Positions 18,657 to 27,951 of a stretch of 64,000 bases of DNA are shown here, piece by piece. The position numbers were made by a program, and so were the translations under genes. Origin of the DNA: Curtobacterium sp. 458 (GTDB lineage: Bacteria > Actinomycetota > Actinomycetes > Actinomycetales > Microbacteriaceae); NCBI RefSeq assembly GCF_030406605.1, contig NZ_CP129104.1, forward strand, positions 1,760,789 through 1,824,788, read 5' to 3'. The notes below the pieces were generated by a model. That model ran no database searches. It was not told where the DNA came from and was given only the letters and a program-made list of their open reading frames with translations. Within the stretch, counting starts at the first letter, position 1, and each line of letters opens with the position of its first letter.

Positions 18657-19453
18657 AGACGCTCCTGCGGACGACAGCCCTGACCACCGGCGTCATCGCG
18701 GCGCTCGCGCTCGCGGGGTGCTCCGCGCAGGGCGCACCCACGGCGACGGACTCCGCGTCCTCGTCGTCCGGCGCGCTCTCCGGTTCGATCACGGTCTTCG
18801 CCGCCGCGTCGCTCCAGCAGACGTTCACCACGCTCGGCGACCGCTTCGAGCAGGCGCACCCCGGCACGACGATCCGGTTCTCGTTCGCCGGGTCGAGCGA
18901 CCTCGTCACCCAGATCCGCAACGGCGCACCCGCGGACGTGTTCGCCTCCGCGGACGAGGCCAACATGGACAAGATCGTGAAGACCGACGTGGCGGCCGGG
19001 TCACCGCGGGTCTTCGCGACGAACACCCTCGAGATCGCCGTCGCCCCCGGCAACCCGGAGCACGTCACCGGCCTCGACGACCTCACCCGCGACGGGCTGC
19101 AGGTCGTCACGTGCGCCGCGCCGGTGCCGTGCGGCGCGGCCTCGGCGAAGGTCGAACGGGCCACCGGCATCGAGCTCCGCCCGGTGAGCGAGGAGCAGTC
19201 CGTGACGGACGTCCTCGGCAAGGTGGAGTCGGGGCAGGCGGACGCGGGTCTGGTCTACGTCACCGACGTCGAGGGTTCGGACGGCAAGGTCGACGGCGTC
19301 CGGTTCGACGAGGCCTCGGAGGCGGTCAACACCTACCCGATCGGGGTGCTCAAGGAATCGACGGACCCCGAGCTCGCGAAGGCGTTCACCGCCTACGTCC
19401 TGTCCGAGGCGGGCCAGAAGGTGCTCGCCGACGCCGGCTTCGGGAAGCCCTGA
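18653..19453 (+). CDS. modA: Molybdate ABC transporter, substrate-binding lipoprotein
   Basis: 266 residues. The signal peptide ends in the lipobox LALAGC, then a Ser/Thr linker and the ModA fold ([55 protein letters not shown]). It captures molybdate or tungstate outside the membrane. The GTG overlaps the moeB stop and is also preceded by TACCCT with a 6-nt gap, so it may have its own leaderless promoter. modB and modC follow. Confidence 0.93.
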
Positions 19454-19457
19454 CCCG

Positions 19458-20291
19458 GTGCCCGCCCGGCAGACCCGACAGCCCAGCCCGCCGCGCCGGT
19501 CCCGCCGGCGCGGTCAGTCCGTCCCGTGGTGGCTCCCGGTCCCGGCGGCACTCGGCGGTCTGTTCGTCGTCGTGCCCGTCCTCGCGATGGTCGGCCGTGT
19601 CGACTGGGGGTCGTTCGTCGCGCTCGTCACCTCGCCGGCGTCCCGCACCGCCCTCGGACTGAGCCTCGGCACCGCGGCCGCGACCACCGGCATCGCCTTC
19701 GTCCTCGGCTACCCGCTCGCCGTGGTGTTCGCCCGGTCGATGTCGCGGTGGACCGGGGTGGCCCGCGCCGTCGTGCTGCTGCCGCTCGTCCTGCCGCCCG
19801 TCGTCGGCGGCCTGGCGCTCCTCGCGGCGTTCGGCAGGCTCGGCCCGATCGGCGCGTTCCTCGACGACCACGGGGTGCGGATCGCGTTCACCACGGCCGC
19901 GGTCGTCATCGCACAGACCTTCGTGTCGATGCCGTTCCTGGTGTCGTCGATCGAGGGTGCGCTCCGCGTCGGCGGCGACCGGTACGAACGGGTCGCGGCG
20001 ACCCTCGGCGCGAGCCCCACCCGCACCTTCCTGACCGTCACCACGCCGCGGATCCTCCCGGGCATCACGGCAGGGCTCGTCCTCTGCTTCGCCCGGGCCC
20101 TCGGTGAGTTCGGCGCCACCCTGACCTTCGCCGGCAGCCTGCAGGGCGTGACGCGGACCCTCCCGCTCGAGATCTACCTCCAGCGCGAGATCGACCCCGA
20201 CACCGCGGTCGCGCTCTCGCTCGTGCTGGTCGTCGTCGCCGTGGTCGTCATCGGCGTCTCGTCGCTGCGCAACCGGAGCGTGCTCGCGTGA
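19458..20291 (+). CDS. modB: Molybdate ABC transporter, permease
   Basis: 277-residue inner-membrane permease with five to six helices. The EAA loop ([31 protein letters not shown] split at about 175-205) contacts ModC. A basic Pro-rich N-terminal tail of about 20 residues precedes the first helix. It starts at GTG four nucleotides after the modA stop and overlaps modC by 4 bp. The order modA-modB-modC fixes its role. Confidence 0.93.
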   Translation: MPARQTRQPSPPRRSRRRGQSVPWWLPVPAALGGLFVVVPVLAMVGRVDWGSFVALVTSPASRTALGLSLGTAAATTGIAFVLGYPLAVVFARSMSRWTGVARAVVLLPLVLPPVVGGLALLAAFGRLGPIGAFLDDHGVRIAFTTAAVVIAQTFVSMPFLVSSIEGALRVGGDRYERVAATLGASPTRTFLTVTTPRILPGITAGLVLCFARALGEFGATLTFAGSLQGVTRTLPLEIYLQREIDPDTAVALSLVLVVVAVVVIGVSSLRNRSVLA

Positions 20292-21328
20292 GCGGCCTGG
20301 AGGCGCACGTCGTCGTCCGCGCCCGTGACGTGGACGTCGCGCTCGAGGTCGGTCCCGACGAGTGCGTCGCCCTCGTCGGCCCGAACGGCGCCGGCAAGTC
20401 GACGGTCGTCGACGTCCTCGCCGGGCTCGTCCGTCCGGACGGCGGTGCGGTCGTCCTCGACGGACGCACGCTCTCCGACGACGTCCGCTCGGTGCCCACC
20501 CACCGCCGACGCATCGGCCTGGTCGCGCAGCGCCCCGACCTCTTCCCCCACCGCTCCGTCGTCGCGAACGTCGCCTTCGGACCGCGAGCGGTCGGCGCCA
20601 CCAGCCGGGAGGCCCGTGGCCGCGCCCGCGACGCGTTGGCCGCCGTCGGGGCGCTCCCGTTGGCCGACCGAGCGCCGGGGACGCTTTCGGGCGGCCAGGC
20701 CCAGCGCGTCGCGATCGCCCGCGCCCTCGCCGCCGACCCGGCGGTGCTGCTCCTCGACGAGCCGACCTCGGCGCTCGACGTCACTGCCCGGCAGGAGGTC
20801 CGCGCCGCCCTCGTCACCGCGGCCGCCGGACGTCCGACGCTGCTCGTGACGCACGACCCCGTCGAGGTGATGGCGCTCGCCGACCGGGTCGTCGTGGTCG
20901 AGGCCGGGCGGGTCGTCGACCGCGGCACCCCGGGTGCGGTCCTCGGCCGTCCGCGGAGCGCCTTCGCCGCCCGGTTCTCGGGCCTGGTGACGGTGCCCGG
21001 GAGGGCGACCAGCGGCGGGGTCGTGACCACCGACGGCGGTGAGCTGGCGTCGGCGCCGCACACCGTGCCTCCCGGCCGGTCGGCCCTGGCCGCCTACCAC
21101 CCGACGGCCGCGCTCCTGACGCGGGACGACGACGGGGTGGGGCGTCGCGTGGACGCCGTCGAACCACGGGACGGCCTCGTCCGGGTCGTGGCGGGCGAGC
21201 TCGTGGCGGACGTCACCCTGACACGGTTCGCGGCGCTCGGGCTCGCGGTCGGCGACACCTGTCGGATCAGCGTCCCGGCCGACGAGGTGGTGGTCTACGA
21301 GCCGGACGGTGGGAGGATCGACGGATGA
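20288..21328 (+). CDS. modC: Molybdate ABC transporter, ATP-binding protein
   Basis: 346-residue ATPase. Walker A GPNGAGKS at 31-38, signature [12 protein letters not shown] near 133, Walker [13 protein letters not shown], and the switch His in LLVTHD are intact. The C-terminal third is TOBE-like, as in ModC, and may bind molybdate for trans-inhibition. GTG start inside the modB end; its stop overlaps the antiporter ATG (ATGA). Confidence 0.93.
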   Translation: MSGLEAHVVVRARDVDVALEVGPDECVALVGPNGAGKSTVVDVLAGLVRPDGGAVVLDGRTLSDDVRSVPTHRRRIGLVAQRPDLFPHRSVVANVAFGPRAVGATSREARGRARDALAAVGALPLADRAPGTLSGGQAQRVAIARALAADPAVLLLDEPTSALDVTARQEVRAALVTAAAGRPTLLVTHDPVEVMALADRVVVVEAGRVVDRGTPGAVLGRPRSAFAARFSGLVTVPGRATSGGVVTTDGGELASAPHTVPPGRSALAAYHPTAALLTRDDDGVGRRVDAVEPRDGLVRVVAGELVADVTLTRFAALGLAVGDTCRISVPADEVVVYEPDGGRIDG

Positions 21329-22425
21329 CCTCCTGGATCGGCAAGGCCTGGCCCGTCGCGGTACCCGTCGTCGCGGCGGTCGTGCTGGCCCTGACGTACG
21401 GCCGGTACGACCTCGGCACGGTGGTCGTCGTCCTCGTCGCCGTCGTCCTCGCCGCGACGGTCCTCGCGGCCGTGCACCACGCCGAGGTGGTCGCGCACCG
21501 GGTGGGGGAGCCGTTCGGGTCGCTCGTGCTCGCTGTCGCGGTCACGATCATCGAGGTCGCGCTCATCATCGCGCTGTCGAGCTCGGGCGGGGCGAAGGCC
21601 GAGACGCTCGCGCGCGACACGGTGTTCTCCGCGGTGATGATCACCATGAACGGACTCGTCGGGTTGGCGATCCTCATCGGCACGACCCGGCACCACACCG
21701 TCCGGTTCAACCAGGAGGGCGCTTCCGCGGCGACGATGACGGTCGCGGCGCTGGCGGTGCTGACGCTCGTCCTGCCGACGTTCACCACCGGGACGGACAA
21801 CGCCTCGTTCACCGGTGTGCAGCTCGTGTTCGTGGCGATCGCGTCCCTCGCGCTCTACGGGCTGTTCGTGTTCACGCAGACGATCGCGCACCGGGACTTC
21901 TTCCTGCCGGTCGGCCCCGGGCCGCGGGCTGCCGCCGACGACGAGACCGTGCACGCAGCGACCCCGACCGGTCGGCAGACGCTGGTGTCGCTCGGGCTGC
22001 TGCTCCTCGCGCTCGTCGCCGTCGTGGGCCTGGCGAAGGTGGAGTCCCCGGCGATCGAGGCGGGCGTCGCGGCGGTGGGCTTCCCGCCGTCGTTCGTCGG
22101 TGTCGTGATCGCCCTGCTCATCCTGCTGCCGGAGGGGATCGCGGCGTCGAAGGCCGCGGCGCGCAACCGGATCCAGACGAGCCTGAACCTCGCGATGGGG
22201 TCGGCCATGGCGTCGATCGGTCTGACGATCCCGTCGATCGCGGTGGCGTCGCTCTTCATGCCCGGGACGCTGCTGCTCGGGCTCGGGTCGGCGCAGATCG
22301 TGCTGCTCGCGCTGACGATCGTCGCCGCGGTGCTCACCGTGCTGCCCGGGCGTGCGACGCGGCTGCAGGGCGGGGTGCACCTGGTGATCTTCGCGGCGTT
22401 CATCGTGTTGTCGATCGCGCCGTAG
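21325..22425 (+). CDS. Ca2+/H+ (CaCA superfamily, ChaA-like) antiporter
   Basis: 366-residue membrane protein with about 11 helices in two inverted halves. Conserved acidic alpha-repeat motifs are AVTIIEVALIIALSS (first half) and LLPEGIAASKAAARNR ... NLAMGSAMASIGLTIP (second half), as in ChaA-type Ca2+ or Na+/H+ exchangers. It is translationally coupled to modC, although it has no known part in molybdate uptake. Membership of the same transcript is clear; a functional link is not. Confidence 0.88.
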   Translation: MTSWIGKAWPVAVPVVAAVVLALTYGRYDLGTVVVVLVAVVLAATVLAAVHHAEVVAHRVGEPFGSLVLAVAVTIIEVALIIALSSSGGAKAETLARDTVFSAVMITMNGLVGLAILIGTTRHHTVRFNQEGASAATMTVAALAVLTLVLPTFTTGTDNASFTGVQLVFVAIASLALYGLFVFTQTIAHRDFFLPVGPGPRAAADDETVHAATPTGRQTLVSLGLLLLALVAVVGLAKVESPAIEAGVAAVGFPPSFVGVVIALLILLPEGIAASKAAARNRIQTSLNLAMGSAMASIGLTIPSIAVASLFMPGTLLLGLGSAQIVLLALTIVAAVLTVLPGRATRLQGGVHLVIFAAFIVLSIAP

Positions 22426-22602
22426 CGCGGGACCGCCGCCGGGTCGTGTGGGCGACCGCCGCCGGGTCGTGTGGGCGGCCACGGGCGACCGGCGCTGGGT
22501 CGCGTTGTCGGCCGCCGAGTCGAGCGGGCGGCCGCCCCCGGTCGCACGGGCCGCCGGGTCGCGCGGGCCGCCGGGTCGCCGGGTCGCCGGGTCGCGCGGG
22601 TG
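22426..22602. repeat. GC-rich degenerate CGGGTCGC tandem tract
   Basis: Between the convergent antiporter and moaD genes. It is built from repeated GCCGCCGGGTCG-type units; near 22575-22600 GCCGGGTC recurs at 8-nt spacing. No gene seen. Confidence 0.7.
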
Positions 22603-22857
22603 TCAGCCGCCGGCGAACGGCGGCATCACGTCGACGGTCCCCACCCCGACGAGCGAGGTCGAGCGGTCCCGCGTGCTCACCCCGTCGACGAGGAACGAGC
22701 ACCGCTCCACCAGCGCCGACCACCGCTGCGGGTCCGCCGCCGTGACCGCTGCCAGCGCCACGTCGAGCGAGGCGACCGGCATCGACGCGACGTCGACCGC
22801 GACCTCGTCCGCACCGACCGCGGCCCGGGCCGCCGCGAAGAACCGCACCGTCGTCAT
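22603..22857 (-). CDS. moaD: Molybdopterin synthase small subunit
   Basis: 84-residue ubiquitin-fold sulfur carrier. It starts MTTVRFFAAARAAVGADE and ends PPFAGG; the C-terminal Gly-Gly is the site of adenylation and thiocarboxylation by MoeB. It lies 2 nt after moaA on the same strand, so the two form an operon. Its likely activator, the MoeB-rhodanese, is encoded at 17.5 kb. No moaE is in the window. Confidence 0.92.
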   Translation of the reverse strand: MTTVRFFAAARAAVGADEVAVDVASMPVASLDVALAAVTAADPQRWSALVERCSFLVDGVSTRDRSTSLVGVGTVDVMPPFAGG

Positions 22858-22859
22858 CG

Positions 22860-23918
22860 TCAGCCCCCGATCGCGCTCATGCCCCGCGTCGGGTGCACGA
22901 GGTCGTCGCTGTCGTCGCCGTGGTCGCGGGGCTTCGCCCACATCGCCCGCTGCCAGAGCTCGGCGACCTCGTCGTCCGTCGCGCCCGAGCGCATCGGACC
23001 GAGCACGTCGGTCTCGTCGTCGGAGAACAGACAGCTGCGGACGTGGCCGTCGGCGGTGAGTCGGGTGCGGGTGCAGTCGGCGCAGAAGGACTCGGTGATG
23101 CTCGCGATGATGCCGATCGTGCCGAGCTCCGCGCCGAGGGCGCCGTCCGCTCCGCGTGCGAGCACCCGGAACCGCTCGGCCGGTGCGCCGTCGCGCGGGG
23201 CCTCGTCGGGGACCAGCCCGAACGCGGCGGAGAGCGTCGCACGGGTCTCGGCCGCGGTGATCATGGTCGAGCGCTCCCAGGCGTGGTCGCTGTCGAGCGG
23301 CATCTGCTCGATGAAGCGGAGCTCGTACCCGCGCTCGAGGCACCAACGCATGAGGTCCGGCGCGAGGTGGTCGTTGACGCCGCGGAGCAGCACCGCGTTG
23401 ACCTTGATCGCGAGTCCGGCGTCGTGGGCGGCCGACAGCCCGGCGATGACCTTGTCGAGGAAGGGCCGCCGGGTGACCTCGGTGAAGACGTCGGGGTCGA
23501 CGGTGTCGAGCGACACGTTCACCCGCCGGAGGCCTGCGGCGTACAGCGCCGACGCACGGTGCGCCAGGCCGATCGCGTTCGTCGTCAGCGACAGCTCCGG
23601 TGCGTCCGGCAGGGCCGCGCAGCGCGCGATCACGTCCACGAGGTCGTGGCGGAGCATCGGCTCGCCGCCCGTGAACCGGACCTTGCGCACGCCGAACCGC
23701 GCGGTGCCGAGCCGGACGAGCCGCTCGATCTCCGCCGCGGTCATCAGTGCGTCGTCCGGGGCGAACGGCAGCCCGGCCGCCGGCATGCAGTAGGTGCAGC
23801 GGAGGTTGCAGCGCTCGGTCAGCGAGACCCGCAGGTCGACGGCGCGGCGGCCGAAGCGGTCGAGCAGCGCGTCCGCCGAGGGAGCGCCGGTCGTTCCGAG
23901 CAGCGTCGCGGGAGCCAT
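22860..23918 (-). CDS. moaA: GTP 3',8-cyclase (radical SAM)
   Basis: 352 residues. The N-terminal radical-SAM cluster is C37-x3-C41-x2-C44 (TERCNLRCTYC); the second [4Fe-4S] site is the CADCTRTRLTADGHVRSC motif in the last 90 residues, and the protein ends in the Gly-Gly tail needed for catalysis. It converts GTP to 3',8-cyclo-GTP, the first step of molybdopterin synthesis. TACGCT stands 6 nt before the ATG, with no Shine-Dalgarno. Confidence 0.95.
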   Translation of the reverse strand: MAPATLLGTTGAPSADALLDRFGRRAVDLRVSLTERCNLRCTYCMPAAGLPFAPDDALMTAAEIERLVRLGTARFGVRKVRFTGGEPMLRHDLVDVIARCAALPDAPELSLTTNAIGLAHRASALYAAGLRRVNVSLDTVDPDVFTEVTRRPFLDKVIAGLSAAHDAGLAIKVNAVLLRGVNDHLAPDLMRWCLERGYELRFIEQMPLDSDHAWERSTMITAAETRATLSAAFGLVPDEAPRDGAPAERFRVLARGADGALGAELGTIGIIASITESFCADCTRTRLTADGHVRSCLFSDDETDVLGPMRSGATDDEVAELWQRAMWAKPRDHGDDSDDLVHPTRGMSAIGG

Positions 23919-23922
23919 GGCG

Positions 23923-25395
23923 TCAGCGTACGTCCTCGGCCGACCGCGTACCTGACGACATCGCGGGTGCGTGCGCTGCCCGGCCGTCCCGGAACAGCAG
24001 TCGGTCTCGCCACCGGGCCCAGTCGGAGCGGCTGGTGCGGGCGAGCGTGCCGACCACCACGACGAGGACCGCCGCGGCGAGCCACCACCGGTAGGCGGGG
24101 GTCGACGGCCACACCCCGCGCAGCGCGATCGCGAGCCCGATCGACAGCCACTCCCACCGGCCGGACAGCACCACGAACGGGATGAGCAGCAGTGCGTACC
24201 AGGGGTAGCGGGGGGTCACGGCGAGGAACGTCACGCCGATGAGCAGGACCTCCCCGGACCAGGGGGCCGCCGGGTCGGCCAGGCGCCAGGCGACGTACGC
24301 GGCGAGCAGCACGAGCAGCCCGACGACGACCGTGCCCGCGTCCCCGGGGAACACGAGCGACACGAGGGCGAACCGGGAGCCGTCCTCGTAGCCCTCCTCC
24401 GACAGGTAGCCGGGCAGGTACCCGAGCACCTTCGGCCCGGTCGAGACGACGTACGGCACGTACAGCAGTGCGAAGACGGCCACGCCGACGGGGATCGCCC
24501 ACCAGTGCCGTCGTCTGCCGAGGAGCGGCGGGTAGACGAGTGCGGGGATGAGCTTCGACGCGGTCGCCGCCCCGAGCGCGATCCCGCCCCAGATCGGCCG
24601 ACCGAACGCGACCAGCACCGCGCCCGCGGTCGCCAGGGCGGCGCCGAGTGCGTCGACGTGCGAGTTCGTGACCGCCTCGGACGCCACGAGCGGCGACCAC
24701 GCCCAGAGCGCCGCCCACCAGACCGGACGACCGGTGCGCCGGAGCACCGCGACGAGCCCGACGGTCACGCCGAGCGACAGCAGCAGCCCCGCCACCTGGA
24801 ACGGCATGTACTGCGCGGTCGCGGGCACGAAGGCCCGCACGAGCGCGAACCACAGCTGGGCCATCGGCGGGTAGATCGTGACGACGTCCGGACGGTTGAT
24901 CGCCACGCAGTGCCCGTCCGCGCCGTCCCCGAGCCCGCGGAACCGCGGTTCGATCGGCTTGCACGTGCCGTCGACCTTGTCGGGGAACAGCCAGTCGGGC
25001 CGGAGCCCGGCGAGCGCCTCGGATTGCGGGGTGTGCGCGTACGGTGAGATCCCGGCGTGCTGCACGATGCCGTCCCAGGCGTACCGGGCAGAGTCGGTGC
25101 TGGTGTTCGGCGGACCTGCGAGCGCGGCGAGCCCGACCACCAGGCCGCCGCCGACGACGAGCCAGGTCGTCCACCGCGAGGGGACGAACCGCAGCGCGAG
25201 CACCGACGCCGCGAACACCGTCCAAGCGATCAGGGTCCACGCGACGAATGGGGAACGATGACCAGCTCGGAGGAACCCCAGATGCGTGACGCCGTAGGCG
25301 ACGACGCCCGCCAGGGCGAGCACCCCGACGACGGCCAGGACGGTCGGCACCAGGACGGTCGGCGTGGGTCGGCCGGGGCGGAGACGTTCACTCAT
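23923..25395 (-). CDS. GT87/DUF2029-like membrane mannosyltransferase
   Basis: 490 residues with about 12 hydrophobic helices. Segments typical of actinobacterial GT-C polyprenol-phosphate-mannose transferases include YPPMAQLWFALVRA, TASKLIPALVYPPLLGRRR and TPRYPWYALLL. It may extend lipomannan-like or other envelope mannans. It ends 4 nt before the moaA start, but its role is unrelated to molybdopterin. TAGCCT ends nine nucleotides before the ATG. Only 54 bp separate it from the divergent molybdoenzyme. Confidence 0.8.
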   Translation of the reverse strand: MSERLRPGRPTPTVLVPTVLAVVGVLALAGVVAYGVTHLGFLRAGHRSPFVAWTLIAWTVFAASVLALRFVPSRWTTWLVVGGGLVVGLAALAGPPNTSTDSARYAWDGIVQHAGISPYAHTPQSEALAGLRPDWLFPDKVDGTCKPIEPRFRGLGDGADGHCVAINRPDVVTIYPPMAQLWFALVRAFVPATAQYMPFQVAGLLLSLGVTVGLVAVLRRTGRPVWWAALWAWSPLVASEAVTNSHVDALGAALATAGAVLVAFGRPIWGGIALGAATASKLIPALVYPPLLGRRRHWWAIPVGVAVFALLYVPYVVSTGPKVLGYLPGYLSEEGYEDGSRFALVSLVFPGDAGTVVVGLLVLLAAYVAWRLADPAAPWSGEVLLIGVTFLAVTPRYPWYALLLIPFVVLSGRWEWLSIGLAIALRGVWPSTPAYRWWLAAAVLVVVVGTLARTSRSDWARWRDRLLFRDGRAAHAPAMSSGTRSAEDVR

Positions 25396-25449
25396 GGTGC
25401 GTCGAGGCTAGCGACGGTCCGGCGGCTGCTCCTGGATGCACGATCCGCG

Positions 25450-26898
25450 ATGGCGTCGCCGAACCGGAACGCCCGCTCGGCCGTGGTCCTGGGGCGTCTG
25501 CTCGGCATCGCGTTCCTGGTCTGCTTCGGCACCGGCGTCTACAGCCACCTCCTCCAGCAGCCGTTCCCGTGGATGCGCTTCCCCACCCGTCCCGTGCAGC
25601 TCTACCAGTTCACGCAGGGCCTGCACATCACCGCGGGGATCGCGATCATCCCGCTGCTCCTCGCGAAGCTCAACACCGTGATGCCCGCCCTGGTCCAGGT
25701 CCCCCCGGTGCGGGGGTTCCTGCACCTCCTCGAGCGGCTCTCCATCGCGGTGCTCGTGGCGGCGGCCATCGTGCAGGTGGGGACCGGGCTGCTGAACACG
25801 TACCAGTGGTACCCGTGGCCGTTCCCGTTCAAGCAGGTGCACAACGCGCTGGCGTACGTCATCATCGGCTCGCTCATCGTGCACGTCGCGGTGAAGCTGC
25901 GGGTCATCGCGCGGTACTGGCGGTCGCGCGACTCGTACGACGAGCACGGCCGGTTCGTGCCGGACGCGTCGGTGGGCAGCGAGCTGCTGCCGCCGGCGGC
26001 CGACCGGGAGGCGCGGGTCGACCCCGCCTCGGACGCCCCGGCCCCGCAGGCGGCCGCCTCCTACCCCCGCGGCCTCACCGGCCGCCTGCTCCGCTGGGTC
26101 GACGGCGCTCCCGCCGCGACCCCGGGCGGGGCCGAGCCTCGCGCTGAGCGACCGGACTCGGGGCCTGAGTCGCGAGAAGCGTCGCCGAGCGCGGGTCTCC
26201 GGGCGCCCGACGCGGCTCTCGGGGCCCCCGACGCGAGTCCCGGGGCGGAGCCGAGCCGTGCCTCCAGGCCGTCGACCGCGGCGACCAGCGGACGACGTGA
26301 GCGGATCGCCCGACGCGGGTTCTTCGCCGGGGTGACCGCCGCGACCGTCGGCGTCGTCGCCCTGACCGCCGGCCAGTCGAGCACGCTCGCCGAGCCGTTC
26401 AACGTGTTCGGTGCGCGCCAGCGGCACCGCGGTCCGAACGACCTGCCCGTCAACCGGACGGCGCGGGCGGCGGGGGTCCTCGCGACCGCGACCGCCGCGG
26501 ACTGGGCGCTCACCGTCGTCGGACCGGCCGTCAGCCGGACGTTCTCGCGCGCCGAGCTCGTCGCGCTCGGGACGGCGCAGGCGGAACTGCCGATCTCCTG
26601 CGTCGAGGGCTGGAGCCAGATGGCGACCTGGCGCGGGGTGCGGATGCGCGACCTGCTGCTCGCCGTCCAGGCGGAGCCGGGGTCGAAGGTCCGCGTGACG
26701 AGCCTCGAGCGGCACGGCGGCTACCGGATCATGGACATGGGGCCCGAGTACGCGGAGGACCCGACGACCCTCGTGGCCCTCGAGCTGAACGGTGCGACGC
26801 TCGACCTCGACCACGGGTTCCCGGCGCGCATCATCGCTCCGGGCCGGCCCGGGGTGCTGCAGACGAAGTGGATCGAGAAGATCGAGGTGATCGCATGA
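25450..26898 (+). CDS. Membrane-anchored sulfite-oxidase-family molybdoenzyme fused to a cytochrome b-like domain
   Basis: 482 residues in three parts. Residues about 15-160 are four membrane helices with conserved His, resembling a b-type cytochrome anchor. Residues about 170-285 are a low-complexity Pro/Ala/Arg linker. A fifth hydrophobic helix follows a Tat-like RRGFF at 288, and the C-terminal half is an oxidoreductase molybdopterin domain with the Mo-ligating Cys384 (ISCVEGW). Nearby moaA, moaD, moeB and modABC supply its cofactor. It lacks the dimerisation domain of sulfite oxidase; YedYZ in one chain is a useful comparison. Substrate unknown. Confidence 0.82.
   Translation: MASPNRNARSAVVLGRLLGIAFLVCFGTGVYSHLLQQPFPWMRFPTRPVQLYQFTQGLHITAGIAIIPLLLAKLNTVMPALVQVPPVRGFLHLLERLSIAVLVAAAIVQVGTGLLNTYQWYPWPFPFKQVHNALAYVIIGSLIVHVAVKLRVIARYWRSRDSYDEHGRFVPDASVGSELLPPAADREARVDPASDAPAPQAAASYPRGLTGRLLRWVDGAPAATPGGAEPRAERPDSGPESREASPSAGLRAPDAALGAPDASPGAEPSRASRPSTAATSGRRERIARRGFFAGVTAATVGVVALTAGQSSTLAEPFNVFGARQRHRGPNDLPVNRTARAAGVLATATAADWALTVVGPAVSRTFSRAELVALGTAQAELPISCVEGWSQMATWRGVRMRDLLLAVQAEPGSKVRVTSLERHGGYRIMDMGPEYAEDPTTLVALELNGATLDLDHGFPARIIAPGRPGVLQTKWIEKIEVIA
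26255..26273 (+). repeat. Half-copy of family-1 repeat inside a coding linker
   Basis: Contains CCGTGCCTCCAGGCCGTC, identical to the right arm of copy 5 and its flank. It encodes part of the low-complexity linker of the molybdoenzyme. No matching left arm is present. Confidence 0.6.
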
Positions 26899-27350
26899 AG
26901 GCCGCGCGGATCGTGCTCGTCGTGCTCGGTGTCCTGGTGATGGCGTTCGGTGCGTACGTCCTCGTGACGACCGTGCGACCGAACCGGATCTGGGGGCTCG
27001 CGACCTGGTTGCTCGGCGCTGTCGTCCTGCACGACGCCGTGCTCTCACCCTTCGTCGTGGGTGCCGGCCTCCTGCTCCGCCGGACCGGGCGCTCGATCCG
27101 GGCGTGGGTGCTCGTGGTCGTCCAGTCGGCCGTGGTGCTCGGGAGCGTGCTGGCCCTCGTGGTGCTGCCCGAGATCGCGGCGAAGGCACACGGGCAGAAG
27201 AACCCGACGATCCTGCCGTTCGACTACGGCGTCCGGTTGGCGATCGTCGAGGGGGTGCTGCTCGTCGTGGTGATCGCGGTGCTCGTCGTCGGCGGCCTGA
27301 TGTCGAGGAATCGTCCACGAGCACTGGTTGAACCGACAACCAATCGGTAG
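26895..27350 (+). CDS. Four-helix membrane protein, unknown
   Basis: 151 residues, four clear hydrophobic helices (about 5-24, 37-60, 73-97, 117-140) joined by short basic loops. The ATG overlaps the molybdoenzyme stop by 4 bp, so it is co-translated with it and may be a membrane partner. No haem-binding His pattern is evident. The stop codon TAG is also part of the TAGACT hexamer for the next gene. Confidence 0.75.
   Translation: MKAARIVLVVLGVLVMAFGAYVLVTTVRPNRIWGLATWLLGAVVLHDAVLSPFVVGAGLLLRRTGRSIRAWVLVVVQSAVVLGSVLALVVLPEIAAKAHGQKNPTILPFDYGVRLAIVEGVLLVVVIAVLVVGGLMSRNRPRALVEPTTNR
27325..27342. promoter_or_regulatory. MarR operator-like inverted repeat
   Basis: Perfect TGGTTG-N6-CAACCA overlapping the expected -35 region of the MarR gene (TAGACT at 27348-27353 is the likely -10). 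The position suggests autorepression. It lies within the last codons of the preceding gene. Confidence 0.6.
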
Positions 27351-27359
27351 ACTCGGCCC

Positions 27360-27920
27360 ATGCCCGAGCCGACCGACGACACCCCGTGGCTCGACCGCGC
27401 GCAGCTCCGTGCGTGGATGAAGCTCGTCGCGGTCATGGAGCTCCTGCCGGCGGCGCTCGACCAACAGCTCCAGCGTGACGCCGACCTGACGCACTTCGAC
27501 TACATGGTCATCGCGATGCTCTCCGAGACGGAGTCGCGCACGCTGAGGATGTCCGCGCTGGCCTCGGCGACGAACGCGTCCCTGCCCCGGCTGTCCCACG
27601 TGGTGTCACGGCTCGAGAAGCGCGGGCTCGTCGCACGCTGCCCCTCCACCGACGACCGCCGGGCAACCGACGTGCGGCTCACCGACGACGGCTACGCGGC
27701 CATCGTCGAGGCGGCGCCGCAGCACGTGCGGACCGCGCGGACGTTCGTCATCGACGCGCTGACCGACGAGCAGGTGGGGCAACTCGACGCGATCACGATG
27801 GCGCTGCTCGGGCGCCTCGACCCCGAGGGTCGCTTCGCCGCGCTGACCTACCCGCGCGACGACGACGCCCCGACGATCTGCGAGGAGCGGCTCACCGGGC
27901 AGGGGCAGCCACCGCAGTAG
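27360..27920 (+). CDS. MarR-family transcriptional regulator
   Basis: 186 residues with a winged helix at about 55-120 (RMSALASATNASLPRLSHVVSRLEKRGLV, then the wing STDDRRATDVRLTDDG). TAGACT lies 6 nt before the ATG, and a perfect inverted repeat overlaps the -35 region, so it probably represses itself. Its target may be itself or genes elsewhere; the next gene, pheA, has its own TAGGCT hexamer. Confidence 0.9.
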   Translation: MPEPTDDTPWLDRAQLRAWMKLVAVMELLPAALDQQLQRDADLTHFDYMVIAMLSETESRTLRMSALASATNASLPRLSHVVSRLEKRGLVARCPSTDDRRATDVRLTDDGYAAIVEAAPQHVRTARTFVIDALTDEQVGQLDAITMALLGRLDPEGRFAALTYPRDDDAPTICEERLTGQGQPPQ

Positions 27921-27951
27921 GCGCGCGCTCGGGCTGCAATAGGCTCACCGC

